From contig WUJK01000002.1 of assembly GCA_011317545.1 (NCBI GenBank), positions 1,426,001 to 1,490,000 on the forward strand: 64,000 nt of DNA, written 5' to 3'. Made by a program: the position numbers and the translations under genes. Every line of letters begins with the position of its first letter. The first letter of the stretch is position 1. Of this stretch, positions 48,730 through 60,631 are shown one piece after another. The notes beneath the pieces were generated by a model. That model had not been told where the DNA came from. It worked only from the letters and a program-made list of their open reading frames with translations, and did no database searches. Origin of the DNA: Coniella vitis. Its lineage: Eukaryota; Ascomycota; Sordariomycetes; Diaporthales; Schizoparmaceae.

Positions 48730-49306
48730 CTATTCAAAAGCTGCCCTCCAGTACGACGCCGGCACCAGTCTGGAAGGCGACACTCGAATGTCCAGGCTCA
48801 GCCACCATTGCAAATCATCGACAGCCGCTTCATCGATGGGTACAAGCTCTGTTACAAGCTGACAGAGAGATTCGGACAAGGGAAATATCATCTCGAGGTA
48901 TGAACCTTGATGTACGAGTCCGCTGGTATCGGTGCTGACCCTCATGTTTGTAATCGGCCCAGATGCGAAATAACAAGTTTCACCTGTGGTCTCCACGCCC
49001 CTTGACAGAGGTTCGTTCTATAATCATGCAAATCTCTGCTGGTGTTTGAGGCTCTGACGCTCGATACAGAAAGACATCCTGGCATGCCGAGACTGGTAAC
49101 GACGCATACCGGGTGTCCGCGACACGAACGATGTCTCCAAGGTTCCACTTGCATGGGCAGGATTCAATATCCTAGAAGAGGATGGTCAGCCTCGGATCGG
49201 AACGGTGAGGTGGTGTTATATATGCTAGGAAGTTGATAAATGTAGGATTGCGCCACTTCTGAGGCTCATGTTCAGCGCGCTTATTCAGTAAAGAATATTG
49301 CTTACG
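48730..49306 (-). CDS. Candidate C-terminal part of an unknown multi-exon gene
   Basis: Exons 48984-49171 and 48730-48934 join in phase through a 49-nt intron (GTGAAA...GGTCAG). They read KWNLGDIVRVADTRYASLPV, DVFLYRASEPQTPAEICMII and LEMIFPLSESLCQLVTELVP before a stop at 48730. An earlier exon ending at 49306 (ILQVWPNKATI) joins in phase through a 134-nt intron with a GCTGAC branch site; its own start is not found. Two other frames are also open here, so the model is weak. It may be a partial or broken gene of the accessory island. Confidence 0.3.
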
Positions 49307-49883
49307 ATTGTAGCCTTGTTTGGCCATACTTGAAGTATTGCCGCCGCAACAGACGTGATTCTTCAAACAGTGTGTGTGTATGTCTGGTCACGGCTGCCAC
49401 CGAGGGCAACTCTAGGATGTGAGGGACCTTCCAATCTCCGCCGTGACCTGACGAAATACAAGGCTAAACGCGGCCGCGGCCTCAGCAACCACACCCTTCA
49501 ATATTCCCTGCGACTTTGCCCCATTAAATGGCCACCCTCCTTCCAAAGGTAACAATGGGTTGCTTGGATCATGGGGGCTGTGCTCACATGTTTTATTTTT
49601 ACCATCCACAATAGCCAGCTTCAGCCTTGGTCACCCTTTCCCCGCGTCCCCTTCCACGAATTTCACTTGCAGCGATTCAAGGAAGTGCGTAGGATATTTC
49701 AACTCAATATTCTTTGGTTTACTGAGAAAACAGACGTTTAACACCTTGAGAATCCGTTCACGGAGTTTAACCTTATACAACCTATTTCATATCTCCCTTC
49801 TCTGAGAACTTGCTCGTTTGCGCGCTCGTTTGAGATCTCGTTCAGCCACATCTTGGGGGCAAAGTATACACCTTCACCTGACC
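49307..49883. other. Intergenic with an interrupted open frame
   Basis: On the + strand a frame from the ATG at 49571 to the TAA at 49940 is open except for one TAA at 49739-49741. It reads protein-like on both sides (FHEFHLQRFKEVRRIFQLNI before, FEISFSHILGAKYTPSPDHA after). It could be a pseudogene with a single CAA-to-TAA change or chance. No start-to-stop gene is supported. Confidence 0.35.
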
Positions 49884-50309
49884 ATGCCCGCGACGGAGAG
49901 ATTGTCAACATCTTCGGGTATGCGTTACCGAATATCAATTAAGGCAAAATATGTGCCGAATCCCAGTCAACTACAGCCTGGCTTGAAGAAACAGCTCAAC
50001 GACACGCAATTTACTATTCAGGTACGATGTTCTTGATATCTCCATGTCGCTGCCCGTCGTTTCTGAGTAGGGTTTTCAGATGCGTAACAATATGTATACA
50101 ATAGAATCTGAACAAAAGTTCGAGTTGGTGAGTTCTCATTGGAATCCCCACGGACCGTCATACAGCTTTTGACTCACATAAAATGACCAACTTGGCAGAT
50201 CCAACTTGCGGAGGATTGTGGATATAGACCAGGGAGAGCGAGTGTGGGAAGAACTCTCTCAAACGCATCTTCAAAAGCACCTAGTTTCAAGGAGATCAAA
50301 GTCAACTAA
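49884..50309 (+). CDS. Candidate small three-exon gene, unknown
   Basis: Exons 49884-50021, 50080-50127 and 50199-50309 all join in phase 0 to 98 residues. The introns are 58 nt (GTACGA...TTTCAG) and 71 nt (GTGAGT...TGGCAG, with a TTTTGAC branch-like site). The protein starts MPATERLSTSSGMRYRISIK, continues LKKQLNDTQFTIQMRNNMYT and ends SSKAPSFKEIKVN. The frame is open upstream to a stop near 49805, so the true start or further exons may lie upstream. I recognise no family. Two clean in-phase introns support a real transcript. Confidence 0.45.
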
Positions 50310-52242
50310 GTGTTGAGTGTGCTGAGGGCCAGTATGGTGTTTGGCTTGTTTGTTGAGACAGTGCTATGTGCATATAGCAGGGCGTTTTCACAGACACTTG
50401 CACGGTAATTTGCTTGCATATTGTTCATTTATTCTCTTGGGTGCTGGCTAAGGCGTCAGAATCTTTTGGAGATATTCTTTTTAAACGAATTTCCTTGTTA
50501 TCATGGTATGGTAATGATATACTGAAGGCGTGCGGTCCATATGCTCATACCTCTGCTTTTTCCCCTTTCCTTTTCTTTATATGACTGGAATAGAGAACTT
50601 CTATCCAGTTATTTGGCTAGAGTATCCATTCTAGTCAGTACACAGAGTAACTGATATTATGGGCGTGTTCATGGAAAAAGGGGATTCAGTGCTCAACCTG
50701 TCGCTTGTTGAATAGTCGTTATAGAGCCGCCCGGATCCCCGTACTTGCTATGTGCCTGTACAGCAGATCATAGGTCTGATCTGCTATACAATAAATATAT
50801 ATACATCAGTATGTCCCTCAAGACACAAGATTATTGGTGTACATTGAGTTTCTACTTTTGCAAGTGGTAGCACGCCAGCTCGAGTTCCACGATACTAAAC
50901 AAATGAAGAAATTGAGACACGAGTACGCTTGACCAACGTCGGTCAAGGTCTCTTGCAACCGAGGCTGTCGCCGAAGAATGGCATGCTTGGTGAAGCCGAG
51001 AAAATTGATAGGCGTTAGGATCAGATAATAAGGCCTTGTCTAACAAGTTTTGGCAATTCTGTGCTATCACACTACTATGTAGTCCTGCAGACGTCATTTT
51101 CCTTTCCAAAGTTGTCCACCAAGTTGGATCATGAACATTCAGCCAGCCAGCCAGTCGGCCAGCCAGTGGTCGACTACAAGCCCTGGACTGATCAGCTCAG
51201 GGCCAGCAACGGAGTTCCCACCAAATTGTGATCAGGTCATATGCAAGTGGGGAGATTCAGAGCGGCCCAACGATCATACTTTGACAAATTGCTCAAACTC
51301 ACGTGCACGGCAAAGGTCACGAAACCAGCAGATCGGCTCCATACCTACAATGGCGAATGTAGTTAGCAGCAGCCTTTTTACGCGTTTGGAAAAGCGCAAT
51401 CGCAACCTTGATTACTTGTCCCAAGCAGACAGATGGAGTCTTCAAGTTAGCGAGCCGTGCAACTTGGGCACAGTTCAACTCTGACCCAGTCGAGGAGCAA
51501 ATGATCGTGGATATATGTGTTTAATGTTCTAAGTAGAATATTACACCCTGGGCCCCAAAACACTCAAGAGTGTTCTCTCTGCCAGAAAAGACCCTTTGTT
51601 TGCTTCACAGTCAAACCCAAAGTCACTGAGTCACGAGTGACGGGGAGTACCATATCCCGCTGTTTCTTGTCGATCTGTTCCTTAAATTCCGGGGCTCCAT
51701 GACGCCTACTGTTGCGAAAACACCGGAACACAACACGCCAGACAGCCAGTAGTCTTCTGTTACCCCGCGTATCTATGACTGCAGTCTAAGTAGTGCACCA
51801 TCACATGCTGAAGGCTCAAGATTGCCCGGACTATGCTCCACAGGTCCCTGGGCTGCTGGTAAGGGCTTATCGGTTTTGCGATTTGCACCCTTCACGCCAA
51901 CACGCTTTAGCGTCATGGGCCAGGCCCTGACACGCCTGTAACGAGACATGAAAGTGGCCCATACCAGCGGCAGGTGCGTCACGGTCGGCCTCATTGCCCT
52001 GCGGCCCTGCAGCCCAGACCATTGCCGAGGCCTGTCTGTGGCCCTGGCGGTAGAACGTCTACAAGTATGTAACACCACCACCTCCTCCACTACTGAGAAC
52101 CGACGTCAATCCGCTTCCCTTTTCTTCCCTGTTGCACCATCTACGATACCCCTTTCGCGTGAACGCTCCCAAAAGCCACCCACTGGTCTCCGTACGATTT
52201 GAAATCTCAACCAACAAAGAGTCCCGACAGACTACCGCAACA
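50310..52242. other. Intergenic, 1.9 kb
   Basis: AT-rich from 50310 to about 50850. Short frames at 50852-51109 (-) and 51131-51484 (+) lack family or splice support. A CCAG-type short repeat lies near 51140-51170. The last 200 bases hold the promoter and leader of the inhibitor gene. Confidence 0.45.
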
Positions 52243-52595
52243 ATGAAGCCCGTTGCAAGCCTCCTCCTGCTGCTTTCCGCCGCCGCCGGCATCCAGGCTG
52301 TTGACGTGGAGAAGAGCTTCCTCGTCTACTTTCCCAAAGGAACGGCCGACAGCGTGATCAACGCTGCCAAGCAGATGGTCAAGGATAGCAAGGGCCAGAT
52401 CACCCACGAATATAAGCTCATCAGGTAAATCCATCTCCCTTGCGTGATAGCAAAGTGCTAATCCGTGATTCCTTAAACAGCGGCTTCGCTGCCACTGCTG
52501 GCGCCAAGGTCTTCGAGAGCTTGCAGGTCTTTGCCCAGTCAAACGGCGCCACGGTTGAGGAGGACCAGGGCGTCAACACCAACGGACATGCCTAG
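52243..52595 (+). CDS. Secreted proteinase inhibitor I9-type protein
   Basis: Two exons (52243-52424, 52481-52595) encode 98 residues. A signal peptide MKPVASLLLLLSAAAGIQA is followed by an inhibitor I9/propeptide fold: KSFLVYFPKGTADSVINAAK, GQITHEYKLI and SGFAATAGAKVFESLQ, ending in EEDQGVNTNG. The pattern resembles fungal POIA1/PBI2-type subtilisin inhibitors, but with a signal peptide. It could inhibit, or help fold, secreted subtilases. No protease gene lies next to it, so it is a stand-alone propeptide-like inhibitor. Missing the intron would truncate it to 60 residues. Confidence 0.85.
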
Positions 52596-53808
52596 CTGCT
52601 CTAGCTGAACCGTCGGCTCTACATGCACGGCTCCGACACTGGCGGTGCGCAGCTTACGCTCGCATCGGCCCCTTTCGTTTGCACGATTCTTTGATTCCTT
52701 TTTGGGTAGGCGTTCAAAAAGGGTGGGATGTTTATTCTGGACAGACTCTGCACACATACAATAACACGTTTGCGGCAGACTCTACAGGGAACGGAGCTGG
52801 GGCGTCTGGAATGGGATGGCCGCCTTACTGGACAAGGCTGGCTGCTGTTTTGTTCAACGGAGTTGCATGCTTCTACTGGGCCTCAATAGATGCTCCCATT
52901 ATTCTTTACGTTGTAGTCGTAATGGATTACGTCGTTAAATATCAGCACTGCTACTGACTGACATGGTGAAACTGTCACTTATTCACTTTGCGGCACAATA
53001 CTTCTGGAAGGCCGCTGCGGGTGGTGCAGCCGTGTGCTACCGCTACCTCTTGGAACTGCCTGACTGCCAAGGTGACATGGGCCATGACATGGCGACTAGG
53101 CCTGATGGGGATAATCTCGATAAGCCACGAGGGCATGTTTGGAGTGCGCCATGTTATTTGGGCTTCGTGCTTCATCTTGCCCCTTTCTTGGCCTCCCTCG
53201 AGTGTGCTGGGACACAATGGTCCTTGTCATGCTGTAGGAGAGACAGACTGAAGGTTACAAGCAACAAAGGCATCGAGACAAGCTGCATTATTGTCCTGTG
53301 ATAAAGGGCATTGCACTAGCTTTCCCTCGACATCGCCCAGGGTTCTGCATTAACGAGCGTAACTGCCCGCCCGCCACACCAAGTGCTCTACAATGTATCA
53401 TCAGAGGGCCCACCGTGCAAGTTAAAAGAGGGGGGAGACGCCCATGGCATTGCTATGGGAATGGACAGACAGGCAACAGAAAGACATACAGTTACATTGG
53501 ACCGTACCACGCCTTCCTCTTCCTATCACTGGGCCCGCTTGTTTCACGATCTCCAGGCTAGACGTTCGACCTCCTTAGCTGGGAACTACTTAACCTTACC
53601 CATATAACCCCCACCTAATAATACTTGACTCCCCTACACAATACACTCACTGCCTTATAGCATCTGGACGGCCCTCCTCAAATTCACCCTGCCAAACGGC
53701 TCCTCGACACCCCACCCCTTTATTCCAAACACCCACAGCCGTTGACCTGCAGACCGCTTCTAACCTAACCTGTCGCTGGCGGAGCGCAACACCGCACTAC
53801 GCACCACG
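52596..53808. other. Intergenic, 1.2 kb
   Basis: 3' UTR of the inhibitor gene and promoter plus C-rich leader of the Hook gene. Frames of 80-110 codons overlap on both strands without coding character. Confidence 0.5.
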
Positions 53809-56776
53809 ATGCCATTCAGCCCGGCTGCACAGGCTGCGCTGATAAAATGGATCAACACCTTCCCCGTCTCGGCGCCCGCTGAGTCCATCCTCGACCTGGC
53901 AGACGGCATCACGCTCTCCCAAGTCCTGCACGACCTCGACCCTACCTTTGACGTCCTGGAGCTCGACGCCAACGAGGCCTCCTCGCGGTCCCTGACCCAG
54001 AAACGCAACCTGCAGTCCGTCTACAAAGGCCTCTTCAAGTACATGCGTCGCGAGGCCCCCGAATGCGTGCCCCTCGTCAGAGTCGCCGATTTCCGCGCCG
54101 TCGCCGAGAACCCAGACGCCGCCGGTCTGTCCCAGCTCGTTGCTGTCTTCCTGGCCACATCTATATTCAATCTGAATGAAGAACACCGTCACGGCTTCCT
54201 GACCAAGCTACAAAAGGGAGGATTCGGCCCAGCAGACCAGCTCGAGATCCGCCGCATCGTGGAGGAGAAACAGTCACAGATGAAAGAGTTGGCCGAGGCT
54301 GCATCCCTTGATGACGCACGAGACCGTGACCCGGACCTGGAGGATGAAGAGGAGCGCCTCAAGCTGATTGCCGAGCTCGAGAAGAAGGTGCGCGAGCTCG
54401 ATGCAGCCACCAAGAGATATGCCGACCTCAACACGCGCCACAGTTACCTCCAAGAGTCGCATGACGAGCTGAAAGCCAAGCTAGCCGAGGTGGAAGGCGA
54501 GCTTGACGACCTTAAAAAGCTACATGGGGCGGATGAGAGCCAGCGCGTACAGGCTCTGCAGCGCAAGATTGAAGAGCAGGCCACCCTCATTGCAGGTCAA
54601 GAGGAGGAAATTGACGCTTACCAGACGCGCCAACGCCAGCTCGAAGTCGAGGTTGAGCGCTACAAGACTAACAGTGCCGAGAGCCAAGAGTACAAGGACC
54701 GATACGATGAGTTGCACCATCAAATGCAGGACTTGGAGAGGCGTGCAAATGCCGCCGATCGGTACAAGCAAAAGTTGGCCGCACAGCGTAATCTGGAGCA
54801 GGAGGTTGCGAGTCTGCAATACGAGTTGGAGTCTCGCAAGGAGCTCGATGATAAGCTGAAGAGGGCGCTAATGGAGAAGGAGCGCCTTCATGCAACCGAG
54901 AAGGAGATGCTTGCTGCCATGACCACGATCGAACAATCCCTCAACGACGAGCGCGATCGCAAGGACCATTACAGAGAGCTCTATGAAGAGCTGCGCGCTG
55001 AATATGCCCAATTGGAGCATCAGAACACAGTAAATGAAAAGTATATTGAAGATATCAAGGAGGGTGGGGATATATCTGGTCCACTGTCCCCCAGAGCCCC
55101 GGGCGAGACTTCCTTTGGTAACCTTGAACACGAGCTCCAACAAACGACGAATGACTTGTCCAAGGTAAAGCTGCTCGAGGCTGAGATCGAAGTCCTCCGA
55201 CATGGTGCTGCCACATCCGCCACTTCTGATGACCTGCGCCGCGAACTCGACCGAATCAAGACAGAACGAGATATCGCCATGAAAAAGTACGAGGCCATCT
55301 TCGAGAAGCACGGCGTGGCTCAAGAGCAGATCGACGCTTTGATCCAAAACACAACGGGCGAAGGGTTAGTCCGAAGCCTTGATGCGGCCCTTAAATGTGG
55401 AAAACTTGACGTGCTCACTTCAGACTGGTACAGACATCTCGCTTTCAAGAACATGCGCGAATCGAACTACAAGACCCAACAGGAACTCGACGGATTGCAG
55501 ACTAAGCTTCGTAAGCTCGAAGAGGCCATCAAGGACAAGGACCGTGACATGCTCGCCTTGAAGACGGACTGTACGCTACTAGCAGACCCTTTCTATTACT
55601 TGGACCAAGAACGAGACGAGGCTTATGCTGACTACGCCGACATAGTGGACGCCGTTGGCCAAGAACGTCTCGATGGTCTTGAGCGTCTTAAGCAGTCTGA
55701 CCAGCTTATTGCATCCTCACTCCGTTCCGAACTTGAGAACCTGCGTGCGCGTTATAACAATCTTGAAATTGAGAACAACATGCACAAGGGCCAGCTGCTT
55801 GAGGCGCTCGTTGCCAAAGAGAAGCTGTCCAAGAAAGGCCAAGATTCTTCTGACACATCAGGGGTGCCGCCCGGTGTCGACCCGGCCGCATACGAGGAAA
55901 CACTCAAGAGCTACAAATCCAAGTCTGACAAGTTGCGTGAGCGTGTCAAGCAGCAGAAAGAGGTAAAGAACCGCAAATCCTCCAAACCCGATCCCTCCAT
56001 GACAGTCAAAAACAAAAGATCTCTTCAATCACTTGTTTCCACGGCATCGTGGTCAAGTGCTTCCGATACACCATGCAACACATCAACCTTTCCAAACATG
56101 CAAGAGTCAAGTGTCTCAGTTTCGCCCGTGCTTGTTCCTCCTCCTGCGGCTACTATGGTAGTCAGCCACCGTGCCAGAGTTTATGAGCATCAGCCACTTT
56201 CACCAATCCATCAACAACTCAAGACGAGCAAGATCACAAACCACAAAAAGCTGTCAACACCGAGTCGATGGCTCAGGACAAACTAGATATGTAGCTGACT
56301 ATGACATTTGTCGAATAGCAACTTGAACAGCAGGATCAGGAGCGATATGAACTGCAAAAGAGGGTTAAGGCTCTGGAGTCGGGATCGGCTTTAGCGGCGC
56401 AGAAGGTGGGTCTTCCAATCTTTCTCATATTGGATGGCAATGATATACACAATATTGGGCTAGTTGCACTGTTCAAGCCTGAGCGTCTCCGAATACATTG
56501 TGCTATCGTGAATGTCAACTAACACAAACCAACAGGCTGCACACGAACAAATCATCAAGAACCTCCAGCGAGAGAATTCCATGATTGCTACGGCATGGTA
56601 TGATCTCACGACTCGTTTACAGAGTAATCATGTTGTGCTGCAGCGCAAAGATCAACCCAAGAGCTGGATTAATAAACAAAGACAAATGGTGAATGGTAAG
56701 CGCTCGAAGGAATTACTTCAGAATATACAGCACCATACTGACTCTATTTGAACAAATAGCAACACCTAGAAGATAG
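53809..56776 (+). CDS. hookA: Hook-family dynein cargo adaptor (HookA)
   Basis: Four exons (53809-55962, 56319-56405, 56536-56695, 56760-56776) encode 805 residues. The N-terminal Hook/calponin-like domain (1-155) includes AALIKWINTFPVSAPAESIL and DLADGITLSQVLHDLDPTFD. Residues 160-720 form a long coiled coil. The C-terminus NLQRENSMIATAWYDLTTRL, PKSWINKQRQMVNATPRR matches the conserved end of fungal HookA, with the last six residues completed on a 17-nt exon. HookA links early endosomes, through the FTS/FHIP complex, to dynein and dynactin for long-range hyphal transport. The 357-nt first intron can be read through in frame for 107 codons. Confidence 0.94.
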
Positions 56777-58118
56777 GAGCTTCCGTACCTGTATTTCCTG
56801 GTAGGAAGTTACTGGTCCCGAGTCGAATCCTCGAGCGTTATCCGCACCCTGATGCGTCACCTACGAATGATGGCATTGCCCCTCTAGGACGGCGGCGTGA
56901 TTTTCAAAACAGTGCACCGAAAGGCATCGCATTGCATCATGCGTTTTGCTATGCACGGCAGAGGGAGCGGTCTTGAAGATTGGCTTGAACCCTCTGTTGT
57001 TGCTGTTACGATTGACTATAGTAGAAAGAGAGAGAGCCGACCGCGGTTGATACAGAGACAAGGTGATGGTCGCGGTTGCGGTTGTGATTGTGGTCTTTGT
57101 TGTGGCAAGCAGCGTGGCATTTTGAGCGGTGCGTTTCTTTTGATATATCACATAGCGCGGCGCTTGCATGGCTTCCTGGATAGAAGCCCCTATTTGGTTA
57201 CAAGAGTAAGAGAGCTGAGAAAGGCTGCTGTAGCGCTTGCGTATGGAGCAAGCATCGCTGATCATGACGACGACAAGGGGAAAGCTAGCAGTGCATTTGG
57301 ATGGAGCGGGCTCAGCGTGGCCGGGGGTTCGTGTGACCTGCACCTGCACGAAAACCACGACAGTAAAAAGAAGGTGGGCTGTGAGAATACTTGCATTAAA
57401 CTGGATTGACTTGGAGGGTCAAAGTTGAAAGGGGACGTTAAAGCTGGAATTGGCGATGATTCTTATTCTATCTCTCCCACGACGGGCAAAAGTCGACATT
57501 TATCTATACCCTTTTAGTAGAGTTTCATCAAATACACGCGAGTGGGGGGTTTGAAATCGAAAATACAGGATTCCACGATACGTCCCGTCTGAATCTGTTG
57601 CAAAGGGCGACTTTCCACGTTATCTCTTATGAATGCATCATTAGATCGTCGCCGACGCGGTGATTCGTGGGAACGCCAGACAGTTGCGAGAAAGAAAAAA
57701 AAGTACAATCACGCGTTCTGCACCACGTTACTCAGTCCCTTACTCGAGGTTATACATCTATAGTCCTGGGACCCCTCCACCATACATGCGGACAGAGTCT
57801 CTGTATAGGCGATCTATTGACCCCTTCTCAAACGTTCCTGAGAGTAGAAGTGTCTCACGGCGCACATTTCGTGGTGGCCGGGGGTCGTGAGTTTATGTTG
57901 GATCTTGATTCATTCATTTCTTTTCTTCATTGATCAGATGACGTGCTCGGAGTGATTATAGTTACTCTTGTGGAAGAGTCTCTCTCCTCTCTATATGGAG
58001 GCTTCACATTTTGTCCCTTTCTTTACACATTTTTTTCACCCTGTTTCTGTTTCGTTGTAAATTGGACAGGGATGACAGGCCGGCTGGTAAATCTTCAAGT
58101 GGCTAGATCATGGCCGAT
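56777..58118. other. Convergent intergenic, 1.3 kb
   Basis: Contains the 3' UTRs of hookA and ADK1. A 170-codon frame (56897-57409, +) overlaps a 165-codon frame on the other strand, and neither has family character. Nothing else is seen. Confidence 0.5.
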
Positions 58119-59170
58119 TTAGTGACCGGTCAGCTTGCTCAGGATACTAGAGCCGCTCGACTTGGCCTTGGCAGCATCGCCGTCAAAGATGGCGAGGAGC
58201 GAGTTCCACACTTGGCCGGGCTCCTGGCTAGCATCGATGGCCTTCCAGATGCCCGTCTTTTGGTAGTAGCCAACAACGGGGGTGGTCTGCTTGTGGTAGG
58301 TCTCAAGGCGCTTCTTAAGGGCATCGGCGTTGTCGTCGGAGCGCTGGATGAGAGGCTCGCCGGTGATATCGTCGACCATGGGCACCTTGGGAGGGTTGAA
58401 AGTGGTGTGGTAGGAGCGACCCGACGCTGGGTGGACCAGGCGACCCGTGATACGCGCGACCAGCAAGGCGTCGTCGATCTGCAGCTCCACAGCGTGCTGC
58501 AGGGTCTGATTGCGCTCCTTGAGCATTGCATCGAGACCCTCAGCCTGGGGGACGGTACGAGGGAAGCCGTCGAGGATGAATCTGCGCAAACGCAAAAGCG
58601 TGTGAGATCGACAGGTCAGAGGGATGCGGGGAGTGATGGTTGTCCTTACCCGCCCTTGCACTCAATGTTGTTGTTCAGCTCCTCCTTGATCATGCCAATG
58701 ACAATGTCGTCGCTGACCAGGCCGCCCTGGTCCATGATCTTCTTGGCCTCGCGACCGAGAGGAGTCTTCTTGGCGACCTGGGAACGCAGCATGTCACCAG
58801 TTGCCTACGTAGAGAGCTGCTCGTCAGCGCTTTCGGTCCTTTTTGCTCCTTTTGCGACACGAGGTAGTGAAAGATTATGGGCATACAAGATGACAGCAGC
58901 TGAACTTCTCCTTAATCTTGGGAGCTTGTGTGCCCTTGCCTATTTATTTCCAAGCGAATAACTCGGTCAGCCCACCAGTCTACGCGGGATCGCGAATGTG
59001 TCGACCAAGAAAAACTAACCGGCGCCGGGGGGTCCGATGAGAATCATGCGGACCTGCTCCGTACTCAAGGTCTTGCCGCCGACATTTTTTTGCTCAAGAG
59101 TCTTTATGCGCGCCTCGAGTTCCTCCAACTTGGCGTGGAGGTTCTTGATCTCTCCTTCGATCAGGCCCAT
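58119..59170 (-). CDS. ADK1: Adenylate kinase (long type, Adk1)
   Basis: Four exons (59020-59170, 58887-58939, 58650-58804, 58119-58581) encode 273 residues. The P-loop GPPGAGKGT (46-54) is split by the first intron. Later motifs are ATGDMLRSQV, GGFILDGFPRTVPQAEGLD, the LID segment GRLVHPASGRSYHTTFNPPK and RSDDNADALKKRLETYHKQT. It interconverts AMP+ATP and 2 ADP in the cytosol and intermembrane space. A 40-residue N-terminal helical extension (EIKNLHAKLEELEARIKTLE) precedes the core, as in filamentous fungi. Secure. Confidence 0.97.
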
Positions 59171-60631
59171 CGTGAAGTATTCAAAAAATGGGAATTGGGA
59201 GTAAGCAGTCGCAAAGCTCTCTGGTAGTCGATGGGTCGTCGACGAGGTAAATTGCACGCCGCGATTAGTCCTGTAGAAGGGCTGGAAGAGAGCGGTGGCG
59301 GGTGGGGGAAGAGGGGAGTTGTTGAACTGTTGGCGAGCAAGAATCAAGGCGAGGGAATTGTCGTCAATAGAGGTGACGGAGATGAACAGCAGTATTTAGA
59401 AGTTCGGACCAAGGGTGTCAAAACCAAAGCCGCGGCTTTCACAGTGCTATACTATGTACTATGGTAGTGCGGGAGGCCGGAAAGCGGAGGTATCTCGGGG
59501 CCTGTAGCGCTATGCAGCAGGTACTTGGCAACTCGGAAAAGCTTGGTTGGAGGGTAGGTTGCGGCTGGTGTCCAGTGACCAATGCCACTGAAGACCGGGG
59601 AGACCTGCTGAAGGAGGTGCGATAGGCCGACTAAAGATCCCAGAATGCATTCCGAGTTTGTGTACATACCCAGCTAGGTAGTCCAGGCTCTATGCAAAGC
59701 CGAGAGATGCCAAGTATTCATCGCTCCTGTATGTACAGTGCAAATTGTTTTTGCTCGTGAGCCTCCTCCAGTCCGTCCGCCCTCACTGATCAACATCCTC
59801 TGCTCCGAGGTTCTGAATGTATAGTTGCCATAGCTGATGAGTCGACTACATAGTACATCTCACGTGCACATATTTGAAGATGTCTGCTATGATCTTGCAA
59901 CTTCAGTCGGTCGCAGCTCGGCCACGCGTTTATCTCGCTCTGACCAAGTACACTCGGCTTCCGCGTGCGTCGCGTATGGCTTGGGTATCAAGTCGCGAGC
60001 TGCCATTCGTAGATTTTGTCTGTCACGTACATACATAGAAGTATAGTATGGGCTCCTCAAGGGTGTATCGGCTGCTCCCACCTTATCTTATGAGACGTGA
60101 ACCACGAAGACGATCCTCAAGTATTTCACACCCCAAACTAACTGCCTTCTTCCTGCATTGTACTGGTTGCAAGAATTATCGTAATAGGGTTGCAGCGCCT
60201 CAAATAAAACGTAGGGTGCCAGCGACTTTGATGCAAACTCCCAAGTTCAGAAGCAACAACATCAATAATAAGTAGAAGCAAAAAATCCTCAATTGCTTCG
60301 TCGTGTCAAATACATCGACCTGAAATTTGGGCGCGCTGTGGTTTGAGGCATTAGCTAAGCGATGGCAAGCTGCCTGCCGACCAGGCCCTTGCCCTTGCCT
60401 TACCCAGCAGTGCCAGGAACCTTGAGCTGCTGCTGTTGTTGCGTAAGTGGGAGGCTGCCTTTCGCATAGCTCCCATACAACCGACAGCAACACGCCCCAA
60501 ACACCAAACCACAAACCGCCAACCTGATCACTCACGAATTCCTGCCAAGCGGCTTTGACAAAGACCGCATACGAGTTTAACATTCCATCTTACCCGTTCT
60601 CATTTCTCTGCACACTTGGTCTCATCCGACC
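59171..60631. promoter_or_regulatory. Divergent intergenic, ADK1 / RPN8
   Basis: A 1.46-kb interval holding both promoters. Two copies of ACATAGTA/TACTATGT lie at 59450 and 59848. No gene is seen. I looked for a proteasome-type control element near RPN8 and cannot identify one with confidence. Confidence 0.45.

Noticed and set aside
50852..51484. Opposed frames of 85 and 117 codons
   Set aside because: No family resemblance, no introns, and repeat-like sequence (CCAG units) in the second.
56820..56850. TCGAATCC-like sequence resembling a tRNA B box
   Set aside because: No A box at proper spacing and no cloverleaf.
56861..57409. 165- and 170-codon frames on opposite strands
   Set aside because: They overlap, lie between convergent genes and show no family or splice evidence.
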